Below are positions 19,764 through 28,925 of a stretch of DNA of 64,000 bases, in pieces. The DNA is taken from contig NZ_FMAF01000002.1 of NCBI RefSeq assembly GCF_900094565.1, positions 124,001-188,000 on the forward strand, in the 5' to 3' direction. Numbering within the stretch: position 1 is the first letter of the stretch; every line of letters begins with the position of its first letter. The notes under the pieces were generated by a model, which had not been told where the DNA came from, made no database searches, and saw nothing but the letters and a program-made list of their open reading frames with translations. Source of the DNA: Martinezella lusitana. GTDB lineage: Bacteria > Pseudomonadota > Alphaproteobacteria > Rhizobiales > Rhizobiaceae. Both the position numbers and the translations under genes were made by a program.

Positions 19764-19800
19764 TGCAAGCCTCCATTTGGATATGCTTGATCTTGGGAGG

Positions 19801-19830
19801 AGGGCGGCGCGCGGGAATTTGCGCCGCCCT
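19801..19830 (-). promoter_or_regulatory. Intercistronic hairpin between precursor and enzyme genes
   Basis: Perfect 10-bp inverted repeat AGGGCGGCGC/GCGCCGCCCT with a 10-base loop in the 84-base gap between the second DUF2282 gene and the DUF692 gene. No T-run follows on the minus strand; instead CCTCCTCCC (19792-19800) comes next. It could stabilise the abundant precursor mRNA or lower read-through to the enzyme genes. The CCTCC stretch could also pair with the GGAGG ribosome binding site of the DUF692 gene. Seen directly; function inferred. Confidence 0.6.
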
Positions 19831-19847
19831 GCGTCACCGCGCTTGGG

Positions 19848-20132
19848 TCAGACAGGCGCCGGACCCTGCATCAGGGTGCCGTGGCCGTTCGGTGTCTTCA
19901 TCGTTTCGCAGGTTCCGGCGGGAACGAGCTTCCACGAGTTGCGCTGGTAATCGACTTTCGATGTACCGGCGCAGGTCGTGCCGGGACCGGCGGCGCAATC
20001 ATTCTGGCCCTTGAGGGCGACGCCGTAGCATTTTTCCTTGGCATCGGCGGCCGAGGCGGTGGTGACGCCGGCGACCAATGTCAAAGCCGTCGCGACCGAC
20101 GCGGCCAAGGCGACTGCGGAAATCTTGTTCAT
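19848..20132 (-). CDS. DUF2282 bufferin-type precursor peptide, second copy
   Basis: A 94-residue secreted precursor. The signal peptide [20 protein letters not shown]...ASA precedes a mature part with four cysteines: [28 protein letters not shown] and [20 protein letters not shown]2282 peptides are bufferins: their central cysteines are oxidised by the DUF692 enzyme, and the product binds copper in the periplasm. TAAGGAGCATGGC precedes the start. It is about 60 percent identical by eye to the first copy at 20180 and differs in the spacing PGTTC versus KHDC around the third cysteine and by an extra C-terminal MQGPAPV. Confidence 0.9.
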   Translation of the reverse strand: MNKISAVALAASVATALTLVAGVTTASAADAKEKCYGVALKGQNDCAAGPGTTCAGTSKVDYQRNSWKLVPAGTCETMKTPNGHGTLMQGPAPV

Positions 20133-20179
20133 GCCATGCTCCTTACATCCTGTGATTGGATCGGTGATCCGGGTTAGGG

Positions 20180-20446
20180 TCAAGCCGGGGTCAGCGTGCC
20201 GTGGCCCTTCGGGGTCTTCATGGAGGTGCAGGTGCCGGTCGGAACGAGCTTGAAGGACATCTTGTCGTAGCTCATGGTCGACTTGCCGGCGCAATCATGC
20301 TTGCCTGCGGCGCAATCATTTTGACCCTTGAGGGCGACACCGTAGCATTTTTCCTTGGAGTCGGCAGCCGCAGCGGGAACCGCGACGGAGGCAAGTGCTG
20401 AGGCGATCGAACCGGCAATGGCCAGGGTGATGAGGCTGTTCTTCAT
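20180..20446 (-). CDS. DUF2282 bufferin-type precursor peptide, first copy
   Basis: An 88-residue secreted precursor, first gene of the operon. A signal peptide [20 protein letters not shown]...AAA is followed by [31 protein letters not shown] and [20 protein letters not shown], with four cysteines. Known family members are ribosomally made, post-translationally modified copper-binding peptides (bufferins). CAAGGAGACAGTCCC precedes the ATG. A promoter matching the one before the divergent ECF sigma gene lies 52 bases upstream, so metal-stress induction through that sigma factor is likely. Confidence 0.92.
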   Translation of the reverse strand: MKNSLITLAIAGSIASALASVAVPAAAADSKEKCYGVALKGQNDCAAGKHDCAGKSTMSYDKMSFKLVPTGTCTSMKTPKGHGTLTPA

Positions 20447-20497
20447 GGGACTGTCTCCTTGATGGGGTGCGAGCCGTCATTGGCTTGCATCAAGGTC

Positions 20498-20523
20498 TAC
20501 GGAGCTGTCCGAGCGGATGTTAC
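20498..20523 (-). promoter_or_regulatory. ECF-type promoter of the bufferin operon
   Basis: On the minus strand GTAACA (20518-20523), 16 bases, then CGTAG (CGTA at 20498-20501). The same layout, GTAACG-N16-CGTAG, stands before the divergent ECF sigma gene. GTAAC minus-35 elements are described for the Caulobacter SigF/NrsF regulon. The minus-10 lies 52 bases upstream of the first precursor gene start, leaving a normal leader of about 45 bases. Confidence 0.72.
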
Positions 20524-20719
20524 AGGCGGTGCGAATTTTTTTTGAACGTCATTACGATGTCATGCGCCGGCTACGCGTTTAGCCTACCTGCTCTGAGTGT
20601 AGCGAATGATGCTCTAATCGGAAGCGCGCAAGCGGGCGAATAATACCGTTCGATCACGGCGCCGTCGTCTTAGATCGAAGCCTGTTCCGAAAAGGCTTGA
20701 AAAAGAATGGCCGTTGCCG

Positions 20720-20745
20720 GTAACGAAAGCCTGCGGTCCTGCGTA
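20720..20745 (+). promoter_or_regulatory. ECF-type promoter of the sigma/anti-sigma operon
   Basis: GTAACG (20720-20725), 16-base spacer, CGTAG (CGTA at 20742-20745) on the plus strand, the same pattern as before the bufferin operon. It indicates autoregulation of the ECF sigma gene. A caution: the start codon GTG is only 13 bases after the minus-10, so the leader would be very short and would barely include the GAGGAG ribosome binding site. The true start of translation may be a little downstream. Confidence 0.62.
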
Positions 20746-20758
20746 GAGGAGATGTCGG

Positions 20759-21325
20759 GTGAATCATTCGGCGCGCGAAGAGCAATGGGCAGTCTGGATG
20801 CGTGCCGCCGTCAACGGCGACGTGCAGGCCTACCATCGTTTTCTGTCCGCAGTGACACCGCATCTGCGCGCCATGGCGCGCCGGCGTTGCGAACAGTTCG
20901 GCGCGCCGGTAAGCGAGGCCGAGGACGTGGTTCAGGAAGTGCTGCTGACCATCCATCTGAAGCGCGGAACCTGGGACGCATCGCGCCCGATCGGCCCGTG
21001 GATATCGACGATCGTGCGCAACAAGCTGATCGACGGCCTCAGGCGACGTGGACGACATACGAGCGTACCGATCGATGACGTGATCGATATTCTCGAGGCG
21101 GAAGACCAGACGGACGCCTTGGATCGGTTAGACGTCGATCGTATGTTGGAACAATTGAAGGATCCGCAGAAGACCATCGTGCGCTCGATTTCCGTCGAGG
21201 GAACCAGCGTGCGGGAGACGGCGGATCGGTTGCGGATGACGGAAGGTGCGGTGCGTGTTGCACTGCATCGTGCTTTGAAGGTGCTTGCGGCCTTGTACCG
21301 GAGTGAGACCAGTGAAAACCGATGA
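20759..21325 (+). CDS. ECF RNA polymerase sigma factor (SigF-like, NrsF-associated)
   Basis: A 188-residue ECF sigma factor. Region 2 runs through VSEAEDVVQEVLLTIHLKRG, TWDASRPIGPWISTIVRNKL and IDGLRRRGR. Region 4 is ILEAEDQTDALDRLDVDRML through QKTIVRSISVEGTSVRETAD, RLRMTEGAVRVALHRALKVL. The GTG start at 20759 is preceded by GAGGAGATGTCG. The downstream gene encodes a DUF1109/NrsF anti-sigma factor and overlaps it by 14 bases. The divergent operon makes bufferins, matching the Caulobacter SigF arrangement that responds to metal stress. Confidence 0.92.
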   Translation: MNHSAREEQWAVWMRAAVNGDVQAYHRFLSAVTPHLRAMARRRCEQFGAPVSEAEDVVQEVLLTIHLKRGTWDASRPIGPWISTIVRNKLIDGLRRRGRHTSVPIDDVIDILEAEDQTDALDRLDVDRMLEQLKDPQKTIVRSISVEGTSVRETADRLRMTEGAVRVALHRALKVLAALYRSETSENR

Positions 21326-21947
21326 CCTCATCAATCTTTTGGCGCAGGATGCGCCGGTCCGCACGCGGATCGGCAAGGTCCTGGCCCTGTCGGTCATCGC
21401 GGGCATCCTGATCAGCGGTGGCATTTTCTTTGCGATGATCGGTTTCCGCGCCGATATAGGCAGCGCGATCGAGACCGTTCGTTTCCTGTTCAAATTCGTC
21501 GTCACGATCGCTCTCGCCGCGACGGCCTGCGCCGTCGTCTTCCGCATCGGCCGGCCAGGCGTCTCCTTGCGCATCTGGGGCTGGACGCTTCTGGCCGCGC
21601 CGCTATTGCTGCTGGCGGCGGCGGCCGTCGAGATGGCGGTCATGCCGGCGGATAGCTGGAGCGCACGGATGATCGGACACAATGCCCGCTTTTGCCTGAC
21701 GCTCATCCCATTATTGTCGATCGGCCCGCTTGCCTGCTTCCTCTTTGCATTGCGTCATGGGGCGCCGGAGCGGCCGGGTTTGGCCGGCGCCGTCGCGGGG
21801 CTTGCCGCCAGCGGCATCGCCGCGACCTTTTATGCATCCAACTGCACGGATGACAGCCCGCTTTTCGTCCTGCTCTGGTATCCGATGGCAATCGCCATGG
21901 TCACCGCGGTAGGTTATGTGATCGGCCGACGCATCTTGCGCTGGTAA
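21312..21947 (+). CDS. nrsF: NrsF family (DUF1109) membrane anti-sigma factor
   Basis: A 211-residue membrane protein with six hydrophobic segments (for example VLALSVIAGILISGGIFFAM, FVVTIALAATACAVVF, WTLLAAPLLLLAAAAVEMAV, LTLIPLLSIGPLACFLFALR, GLAASGIAATFYA, FVLLWYPMAIAMVTAVGYVI). The DUF1109 N-terminus is KTDDLINLLAQDAP and the conserved cysteine is in YASNCTDDSPLF. NrsF proteins hold their ECF sigma factor at the membrane and release it under metal stress. The GTG start at 21312 overlaps the sigma gene, coupling their synthesis. Confidence 0.9.
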   Translation: MKTDDLINLLAQDAPVRTRIGKVLALSVIAGILISGGIFFAMIGFRADIGSAIETVRFLFKFVVTIALAATACAVVFRIGRPGVSLRIWGWTLLAAPLLLLAAAAVEMAVMPADSWSARMIGHNARFCLTLIPLLSIGPLACFLFALRHGAPERPGLAGAVAGLAASGIAATFYASNCTDDSPLFVLLWYPMAIAMVTAVGYVIGRRILRW

Positions 21948-22186
21948 ACCGGCCGAAATGCTGGTCTTGAGAGACGCCGGTTATCCCTGATCAGCTGTCA
22001 TGGGCGACGCGGACGGTGATATCCGCAGAATCCCCTTGAAGAACGCGCATTCGCCGGCCATCCCGGATTTCAGCTTTTGGCTTTCAAAAAATTGCATTTG
22101 TCCGCGTTAAACTATTTGCATCTGCGGCGAATTCTATTATAGAGGCGCAGCCTTCGCCGCGAACGATTTCATCGCTAGGCGGCCGT

Positions 22187-22260
22187 TGGGGAATAGTTCA
22201 ATGGTAGAACGACGGACTCTGACTCCGTTAATCTTGGTTCGAGTCCAGGTTCCCCAGCCA
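22187..22260 (+). tRNA. tRNA-Gln (anticodon CTG)
   Basis: Seventy-four bases including the encoded CCA. The acceptor arms TGGGGAA and TTCCCCA pair, with discriminator G. The anticodon arm ACGGA-CTCTGAC-TCCGT gives anticodon CTG (reads CAG). The T-loop GGTTCGAGTCC is present. The polysaccharide region starts about 520 bases downstream. Confidence 0.96.
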
Positions 22261-22782
22261 ATTCTCGGCTTCCAATCAATAGAAGTAGCAGCCTTGGCTC
22301 GAGCCGGGTTACTCTAGTCGCTTTCGAAGCCGGTTGACGCTTCCGGATCGCGCTGAAGTTCAGTTAATTTTTTTTCAAAGGAGTTGCGAATCTCAACCAT
22401 TGCTTGTCACGGTATATTGTGTTTGGTGGTGTCGCCGGATAATAAGGTAGCCTGATTTAGCCAATTGCCGCCGCACATGAAGAGCTGCGTCGTTGTTCCT
22501 ATGCGAACATTTCAAGAAGGGATGATTGTCTCCCGCCAAATGGAATTGATTCCAGCCCAAGCCCATAGTGGTTCTCCGGCGACGGTTCTGCGTACAGCGT
22601 CCTCAGGGTGACCTGGTGAGACCGGCGGATCGGTCCCGGCCATCTTTTGTACGCCGCCCACCGTTCTCCAGTATGCTCGAGCAGGCTTCAGGTGGCGGGG
22701 ACATTGCCAACGCTGTTTATTTCTCGGTGCTGCAGGCCTCGGCTGCAGTTTTATAAAAAATTTCGGCAAAAATGGAATTTAA
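22261..22782. other. Intergenic region before the rhamnose genes
   Basis: 522 bases with no supported gene. It is AT-richer than the flanks, with T-rich stretches near 22362-22380. At 22293-22318 lies a loose copy of the tRNA-Gln 3' end (CTTGGCTCGAGCC compared with CTTGGTTCGAGTCC), about 60 percent identical over 30 bases, possibly a decayed remnant. It should contain the promoter of rfbB. Confidence 0.4.
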
Positions 22783-23850
22783 ATGACGATATTGGTTTCC
22801 GGAGGAGCCGGCTTTATTGGCGGGAATTTCGTTCTCGACTGGCTCAGGCAGGGTGATGAAAGGGTCATCAACCTCGACAAGCTGACCTATGCCGGCAATC
22901 TGGATACGCTGAGGGGATTGAACGGCGATAATCGTCATGTGTTCGTACATGGCGATATCGGTGACCGCGGACTGGTCGATACGTTGCTTGCGACCCACCA
23001 ACCCCGCGCGGTGATCAATTTTGCCGCCGAAAGCCATGTCGACCGATCCATTCACGGGCCTGGCGATTTCATTCAGACGAATGTCGTCGGCACGTTCAAT
23101 CTGCTGGAGGCGGTTCGTGGTCACTGGGATGGCTTGCCGGGCGACGAGAAGCCGGCCTTCCGCTTTCTCCATGTCTCGACCGATGAGGTCTACGGTACGC
23201 TGTCCAAGGACGACGCGCCGTTCAACGAGCTCAATCGCTATGAGCCGAACAGCCCCTATTCGGCCAGCAAGGCTGCATCGGATCATCTCGTTCGCGCCTG
23301 GCATCATACCTATGGGCTGCCGGTGCTGACGACGAATTGCAGCAACAATTACGGCCCCTATCACTTTCCGGAAAAGCTGATCCCGCTGGTGATCCTGAAT
23401 GCGCTTTCGGGCAAGAACCTCCCGATCTATGGCGACGGACAGCAGATCCGCGACTGGCTTTACGTCAGGGATCACTGCAGCGCCATTCGTCGCGTGCTGG
23501 AAGCCGGCAGGGTCGGTGAGACCTACAATGTCGGCGGCTGGAACGAAAAGCCCAATCTGGATGTGGTTCATACCATCTGCGCCATCCTCGATGAGCTGCG
23601 GCCGAAGGCCGATGGCACCCGTTACCGCGATCAGATCGCCTTTGTGAAGGACAGGCCCGGTCACGATCGCCGCTATGCCATCGATGCCCGCAAGCTCGAA
23701 CGCGAACTGGGCTGGAAGCCCGAGGAGACGTTCGAGACGGGCATTCGCAAGACGATCGAATGGTATCTCGGTAACCAGGATTGGGTGCAAAACGTCACCA
23801 GTGGCGCCTATCGCGAATGGGTCGGCAAGCAGTATGAGGTGCAGCTGTGA
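22783..23850 (+). CDS. rfbB: dTDP-glucose 4,6-dehydratase
   Basis: Second step of dTDP-L-rhamnose synthesis: dTDP-glucose to dTDP-4-keto-6-deoxyglucose with bound NAD. A 355-residue short-chain dehydrogenase-type protein with nucleotide-binding [11 protein letters not shown], the catalytic [11 protein letters not shown] stretch (Thr-Asp-Glu), the [15 protein letters not shown] motif (Tyr-x3-Lys) and [18 protein letters not shown]. It overlaps rfbD by four bases (ATGA). First gene of the rfbBDAC set. Confidence 0.96.
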   Translation: MTILVSGGAGFIGGNFVLDWLRQGDERVINLDKLTYAGNLDTLRGLNGDNRHVFVHGDIGDRGLVDTLLATHQPRAVINFAAESHVDRSIHGPGDFIQTNVVGTFNLLEAVRGHWDGLPGDEKPAFRFLHVSTDEVYGTLSKDDAPFNELNRYEPNSPYSASKAASDHLVRAWHHTYGLPVLTTNCSNNYGPYHFPEKLIPLVILNALSGKNLPIYGDGQQIRDWLYVRDHCSAIRRVLEAGRVGETYNVGGWNEKPNLDVVHTICAILDELRPKADGTRYRDQIAFVKDRPGHDRRYAIDARKLERELGWKPEETFETGIRKTIEWYLGNQDWVQNVTSGAYREWVGKQYEVQL

Positions 23851-24746
23851 GCACAATTCTGGTGACGGGCGCCAACGGACAGGTCGGGTTCGAATTGCAG
23901 CGCTCGCTCGCAGCACTCGGCGACGTGGTGGCCATGACCCGCGGGGAGATGGATCTTGCCAATGAGGCAAGCATTCTCTTAGCACTGCAGGCGCACAGGC
24001 CGCGCGTCATCGTAAATCCGGCCGCCTATACGGCTGTTGATCGTGCCGAGAGCGACGCGGAGCAGGCGATGGCCGTGAATGCCGCGGCGCCGGGGATATT
24101 GGCGCGCTGGGCCGCCGACAACGGCGCCTGGCTGGTCCACTATTCGACCGATTATGTTTTCGACGGCACAAAAGCCGATGCGTATGTGGAGAGCGATACG
24201 GCCAATCCGCAATCGGTCTACGGCGAAAGCAAATGGCTGGGTGAAGAGGCCGTCCGCTCCGCCGGCGGTCGCCATCTCATCCTTCGTACGAGCTGGGTTT
24301 ACGGCCATCACGGCAACAACTTCCTGAAGACCATCCTTCGGCTCGCGCAAGAGCGCAGCTCCTTGAATGTTGTTGCAGACCAGGTGGGGGCGCCGACATC
24401 GGCGGCCCTGATCGCCGATGTCACGCGCACGGTCATCGAGCGTATCGCCCGTCCGGATGCGTCGGATTTGTCGGGTACCTATCATCTCAGCGCGCAAGGC
24501 AACACGTCGTGGCATGGCTATGCGGCGCATATCGTCCGCCAGGTATCTGCCAGGGACGTCAAGCTTGCGCTGACCATCGACGCGCTCAAGCCTATCCCGA
24601 CCGCCGAATACCCGACGCCTGCAAAGCGCCCGCACAATTCGAGACTGGATTGCACAAAGCTTATGGATGGCTTTGACCTCAGTCTTCCTGCCTGGCAGGA
24701 GGGTGTCGAGGACGTCATCGACAGGCTGAAGCCTTCGACGCATTGA
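23847..24746 (+). CDS. rfbD: dTDP-4-dehydrorhamnose reductase
   Basis: Last step of dTDP-L-rhamnose synthesis: NAD(P)H-dependent reduction of dTDP-4-keto-rhamnose. The 299-residue product has [15 protein letters not shown], the [20 protein letters not shown] stretch, [25 protein letters not shown] (Tyr-x3-Lys) and [16 protein letters not shown]. It starts inside the rfbB stop (ATGA), indicating coupled translation. Confidence 0.95.
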   Translation: MSTILVTGANGQVGFELQRSLAALGDVVAMTRGEMDLANEASILLALQAHRPRVIVNPAAYTAVDRAESDAEQAMAVNAAAPGILARWAADNGAWLVHYSTDYVFDGTKADAYVESDTANPQSVYGESKWLGEEAVRSAGGRHLILRTSWVYGHHGNNFLKTILRLAQERSSLNVVADQVGAPTSAALIADVTRTVIERIARPDASDLSGTYHLSAQGNTSWHGYAAHIVRQVSARDVKLALTIDALKPIPTAEYPTPAKRPHNSRLDCTKLMDGFDLSLPAWQEGVEDVIDRLKPSTH

Positions 24747-24829
24747 AACTGGCAAGATCTCATGAAGGCTTGTGGTCACCCTCCATGGCCTGACGGAACG
24801 AGAACGCGATAGAGACGAGACGCTGGACC

Positions 24830-25717
24830 ATGAACAAGGCACGCAAAGGCATCATACTCGCTGGTGGATCGGGAACACGCCTCTATCCTGTTACGCTGGC
24901 CGTCAGCAAGCAGCTCCTGCCGATCTACGACAAGCCGATGATCTACTATCCGCTGACGACCTTGATGCTGGCCGGCATCCGCGAAATCCTCATCATCTCG
25001 ACGCCGCAGGATACGCCCCGTTTCGAGCAGCTGTTGAAGGATGGCAGCCAATGGGGGATCAAGCTTGAGTACGCGGTTCAGCCGAGCCCGGATGGTCTGG
25101 CGCAGGCATTCCTGATCGGCGAGAAATTCCTGGATGGAGCACCGTCCGCCCTAGTGCTCGGGGACAATATTTTCTATGGACATGACTTCTCGGGGCTGCT
25201 CCATCAGGCGGGCGACAAAGAGGCCGGAGCAACTGTCTTTGCCTATCACGTCCAGGACCCGCATCGCTACGGTGTGGTCGAGTTCGATGAGCAGGGCAGG
25301 GCGATCAGCCTGGAGGAAAAGCCGGCGCTGCCGAAGAGCAATTATGCCATCACCGGGCTCTATTTCTATGATGCGAGCGTTGTCGACGTGGCGAAATCCA
25401 TACGCCCTTCGCCGCGCGGCGAACTGGAAATAACCGATGTCAACATGCATTATCTGAACACCGGACAACTGGATGTGCAGACAATGGGGCGTGGCTATGC
25501 CTGGCTCGACACCGGCACGCACGAATCCATGCTGGAGGCCAGTCACTATATCGCCACCATCGAAAACCGGCAGGGCCTGAAAGTCGCCTGCCCCGAGGAA
25601 ATCGCCTATCGCAGCGGCTGGATCGATGCATCGCAGGTCGAGGCGCTGGCCCTTCCGCTGAAGAAGAACGGCTACGGGCAATATCTTCTCGGAATGCTGC
25701 GCGAGCGGATATTCTGA
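24830..25717 (+). CDS. rfbA: Glucose-1-phosphate thymidylyltransferase
   Basis: First step of the pathway: glucose-1-phosphate plus dTTP to dTDP-glucose. The 295-residue product has the nucleotidyltransferase signature [20 protein letters not shown], then [50 protein letters not shown] and [14 protein letters not shown]. It lies 83 bases after rfbD. Confidence 0.96.
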   Translation: MNKARKGIILAGGSGTRLYPVTLAVSKQLLPIYDKPMIYYPLTTLMLAGIREILIISTPQDTPRFEQLLKDGSQWGIKLEYAVQPSPDGLAQAFLIGEKFLDGAPSALVLGDNIFYGHDFSGLLHQAGDKEAGATVFAYHVQDPHRYGVVEFDEQGRAISLEEKPALPKSNYAITGLYFYDASVVDVAKSIRPSPRGELEITDVNMHYLNTGQLDVQTMGRGYAWLDTGTHESMLEASHYIATIENRQGLKVACPEEIAYRSGWIDASQVEALALPLKKNGYGQYLLGMLRERIF

Positions 25718-25779
25718 CCGCGCCGTGACATCTCCCGCAGCTTGCCTCCGCAATGCGATCAACTGAAGCAGGAAGACGA

Positions 25780-26328
25780 ATGAAAGCCATCGATACCGCC
25801 ATTCCGGATGTCAAGATCATCGAACCCACGGTGTTTGCCGACGACCGTGGCTTCTTCTTCGAAAGCTTCAGCAAGGCCAAGTTCGAGGCGGCGATCGGGC
25901 GAAGCGCCGATTTCGTGCAGGACAACCATAGCCGGTCGGGAAAGGGCGTCTTGCGCGGTCTGCACTATCAGTTGCCGCCGCATGCCCAGGCCAAGCTCGT
26001 TCGGGTCGTAGTTGGCGAAGTCTATGATGTCGCTGTCGATATCCGGAAATCCTCGCCGACATTCGGGCAATGGGTGGGGGTTTTGCTGTCGGAGGAAAAC
26101 AAGCGCCAGCTTTGGATCCCGGAAGGATTTGCCCATGGGTTCCTGACGCTAAGCGACCATGTCGAATTCCTTTACAAGACGACGGATTATTATGCGCCGG
26201 AGAGCGATCGCGGAATTCGCTGGGATGACCCGCAAATCGCCATCGACTGGAAAACCGCCGACGTATCGACACTTTCCGCCAAGGATCAACGCCAGCCGTT
26301 GCTCGCGGACGCAGAACTATTCGATTGA
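25780..26328 (+). CDS. rfbC: dTDP-4-dehydrorhamnose 3,5-epimerase
   Basis: Third step of dTDP-L-rhamnose synthesis, epimerising C3 and C5 of the 4-keto sugar. The 182-residue cupin-fold product shows FADDRGFFFESFSKAKFEAA, QDNHSRSGKGVLRGLHYQLP (catalytic His in RGLHYQ), VRVVVGEVYDVAVDIRKSSP, PEGFAHGFLTLSD and YKTTDYYAPESDRGIRWDDP. The ATG at 25780 after GGAAGACGA is preferred over a start nine codons upstream. Confidence 0.95.
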   Translation: MKAIDTAIPDVKIIEPTVFADDRGFFFESFSKAKFEAAIGRSADFVQDNHSRSGKGVLRGLHYQLPPHAQAKLVRVVVGEVYDVAVDIRKSSPTFGQWVGVLLSEENKRQLWIPEGFAHGFLTLSDHVEFLYKTTDYYAPESDRGIRWDDPQIAIDWKTADVSTLSAKDQRQPLLADAELFD

Positions 26329-26451
26329 GACGATATCGGGGCCGCTCGCCGGCGAAGCATGCATGCAAGGCAATGCGACTCGTCATGTGTTTTTGACAGG
26401 CCAAACGATGCCGTAGGTGACGCCGCCATCGCTTTTCGATACAGGAATAGC

Positions 26452-27585
26452 ATGCGCGTTCTACATTTCTTCAAAACATATTGGCCCGATACATTTGGTG
26501 GTGTCGAGCGGACGATCCATGCGATTGCCAAAGGGACTGCCATATACGGCGTCGAATCCGATGTTCTGTCACTTAGCAAAAAGCCCAGCGAACACAGCGT
26601 GGAATTCGATGGCCATATGGCTCACAAGGCCAGACTCGATTTCGAATTCGCCTCCACCGGCTTCTCGCGCGAGGTGTTCGGACGTTTTCGCGAGCTGAGC
26701 AGCAGGGCTGACATCGTCCACTATCATTTCCCCTGGCCGGTGATGGATATCGTCCATCTTGCGGCCCATACCGACAAGCCGACGGTCGTCACCTATCATT
26801 CCGATATCGTGAAGCAAAAGGTCCTGCTGCAATTCTACAAGCCGTTGATGTCTCGCTTTTTGAAAAGTGTCGATCGCATCGTTGCGACGTCCCCCAACTA
26901 TCTGGCGTCGAGTGACGTCCTGAAACGGTTCGAATCGAAGACGACAGTCATTTCCTTGGGTCTCGACGAGGCGGACTATCCAAGGGCTGATGAGGCGACC
27001 CGTGCGCGGTGGCGCAACCGCTTTCCCGACCGCTTTCTCCTGTTTGTCGGCGTTCTGAGATATTACAAAGGTGTCCACATCCTGCTGGAGGCGGCAAGGA
27101 GGAACGGCCTAAGCGTCGTCGTCGTCGGCAGCGGGCCGATGGAAGCGGAGTTGAAGCAGTCGGCCGAACAAGGTGTCCACAATGTCCACTTTGTCGGCGC
27201 CCTGCCGGATCCCGACAAGATCGCCCTGCTCGAACTCTGCGAGGCGCTGGTTTTCCCGTCCCCGCTCCGTTCAGAGGCTTTCGGACTGTCGCTCGTCGAG
27301 GCTGCCATGTTCGGCAAGCCGATGATTTCCTGCGAAATCGGCACTGGGACAAGTTTCGTCAATTTGAACAACGAGACGGGATTCGTGGTACCGCCGAATG
27401 ACATTGATGCCCTATCGGATGCGATGAAGCGCATCTGGCAGGACAGGGAGAAGACGATCGCGATGGGTGCCGCGGCCCGGGATCGCTATCTCTCGCATTT
27501 CACAGCTGAGAAAATGTGCTTGGCCTATTATGGTCTATATCGCGAACTGGCGGGCGAATTGCCGATCCAGAGCGAGCGCGTCTAG
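26452..27585 (+). CDS. GT4 glycosyltransferase, WbpZ/WbdC-like
   Basis: A 377-residue GT-B fold glycosyltransferase of family GT4. The N-terminal VLHFFKTYWPDTFGGVERTI resembles WbpZ/WbdC enzymes, which add D-rhamnose or mannose from GDP-sugars to start the O-antigen chain. The C-terminal domain has LFVGVLRYYKGVHILLEAAR, VGSGPMEAELKQ and the E-x7-E type SEAFGLSLVEAAMFGKP. The ATG at 26452 was chosen on this similarity. With gmd and the rmd-like gene nearby, GDP-D-rhamnose is a plausible donor; this is inference. Confidence 0.82.
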   Translation: MRVLHFFKTYWPDTFGGVERTIHAIAKGTAIYGVESDVLSLSKKPSEHSVEFDGHMAHKARLDFEFASTGFSREVFGRFRELSSRADIVHYHFPWPVMDIVHLAAHTDKPTVVTYHSDIVKQKVLLQFYKPLMSRFLKSVDRIVATSPNYLASSDVLKRFESKTTVISLGLDEADYPRADEATRARWRNRFPDRFLLFVGVLRYYKGVHILLEAARRNGLSVVVVGSGPMEAELKQSAEQGVHNVHFVGALPDPDKIALLELCEALVFPSPLRSEAFGLSLVEAAMFGKPMISCEIGTGTSFVNLNNETGFVVPPNDIDALSDAMKRIWQDREKTIAMGAAARDRYLSHFTAEKMCLAYYGLYRELAGELPIQSERV

Positions 27586-27937
27586 GGAAAATTCGATCGC
27601 GGAAGTCTTCAATTGAGCTCGTTCGGCCTATTATGACACGGTCTGTCTTCGGTGCCCAATTGCGGCCGACGAATGCGGCGGCTCCAGAATCCCCAAACTT
27701 GCTGCCCAGTCCGATTTTGACATGGAACGAACGATTGCAGTATGGACTTCCTCATAGGTGGTTTTTTGTTATCGATAATGCACGCGATGAGGGAGCTTGT
27801 CGCCAGTCGTTGTCATTGGCTCACATAACGGCTAAATGGCGCTGGAAAATCGGTGCCCGGACGTAACTATGTGTTCGGCAAAAAGCGGTGCCTTGCTGTA
27901 AGCAATTTGGTCAAATGCGGCGAGAATGGAGATATAA
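27586..27937. other. Intergenic region before gmd
   Basis: 352 bases with no supported gene and weaker coding character than its flanks. It probably contains a promoter for gmd. No palindrome, terminator or repeat stood out. Confidence 0.35.
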
Positions 27938-28912
<975 letters not shown>

Positions 28913-28925
28913 GACTCTCTAGCGG

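Noticed and set aside
19791..19830. Possible second cuckoo-type RNA because of CCTCCTCCC
   Set aside because: The motif occurs once, outside the hairpin loop, and lies in the untranslated spacer of the bufferin operon; the family requires two or more hairpins with the motif in the loop.
22512..22769. 85-codon minus-strand frame before rfbB
   Set aside because: No family, no ribosome binding site, and it lies in the AT-rich promoter region of rfbB.
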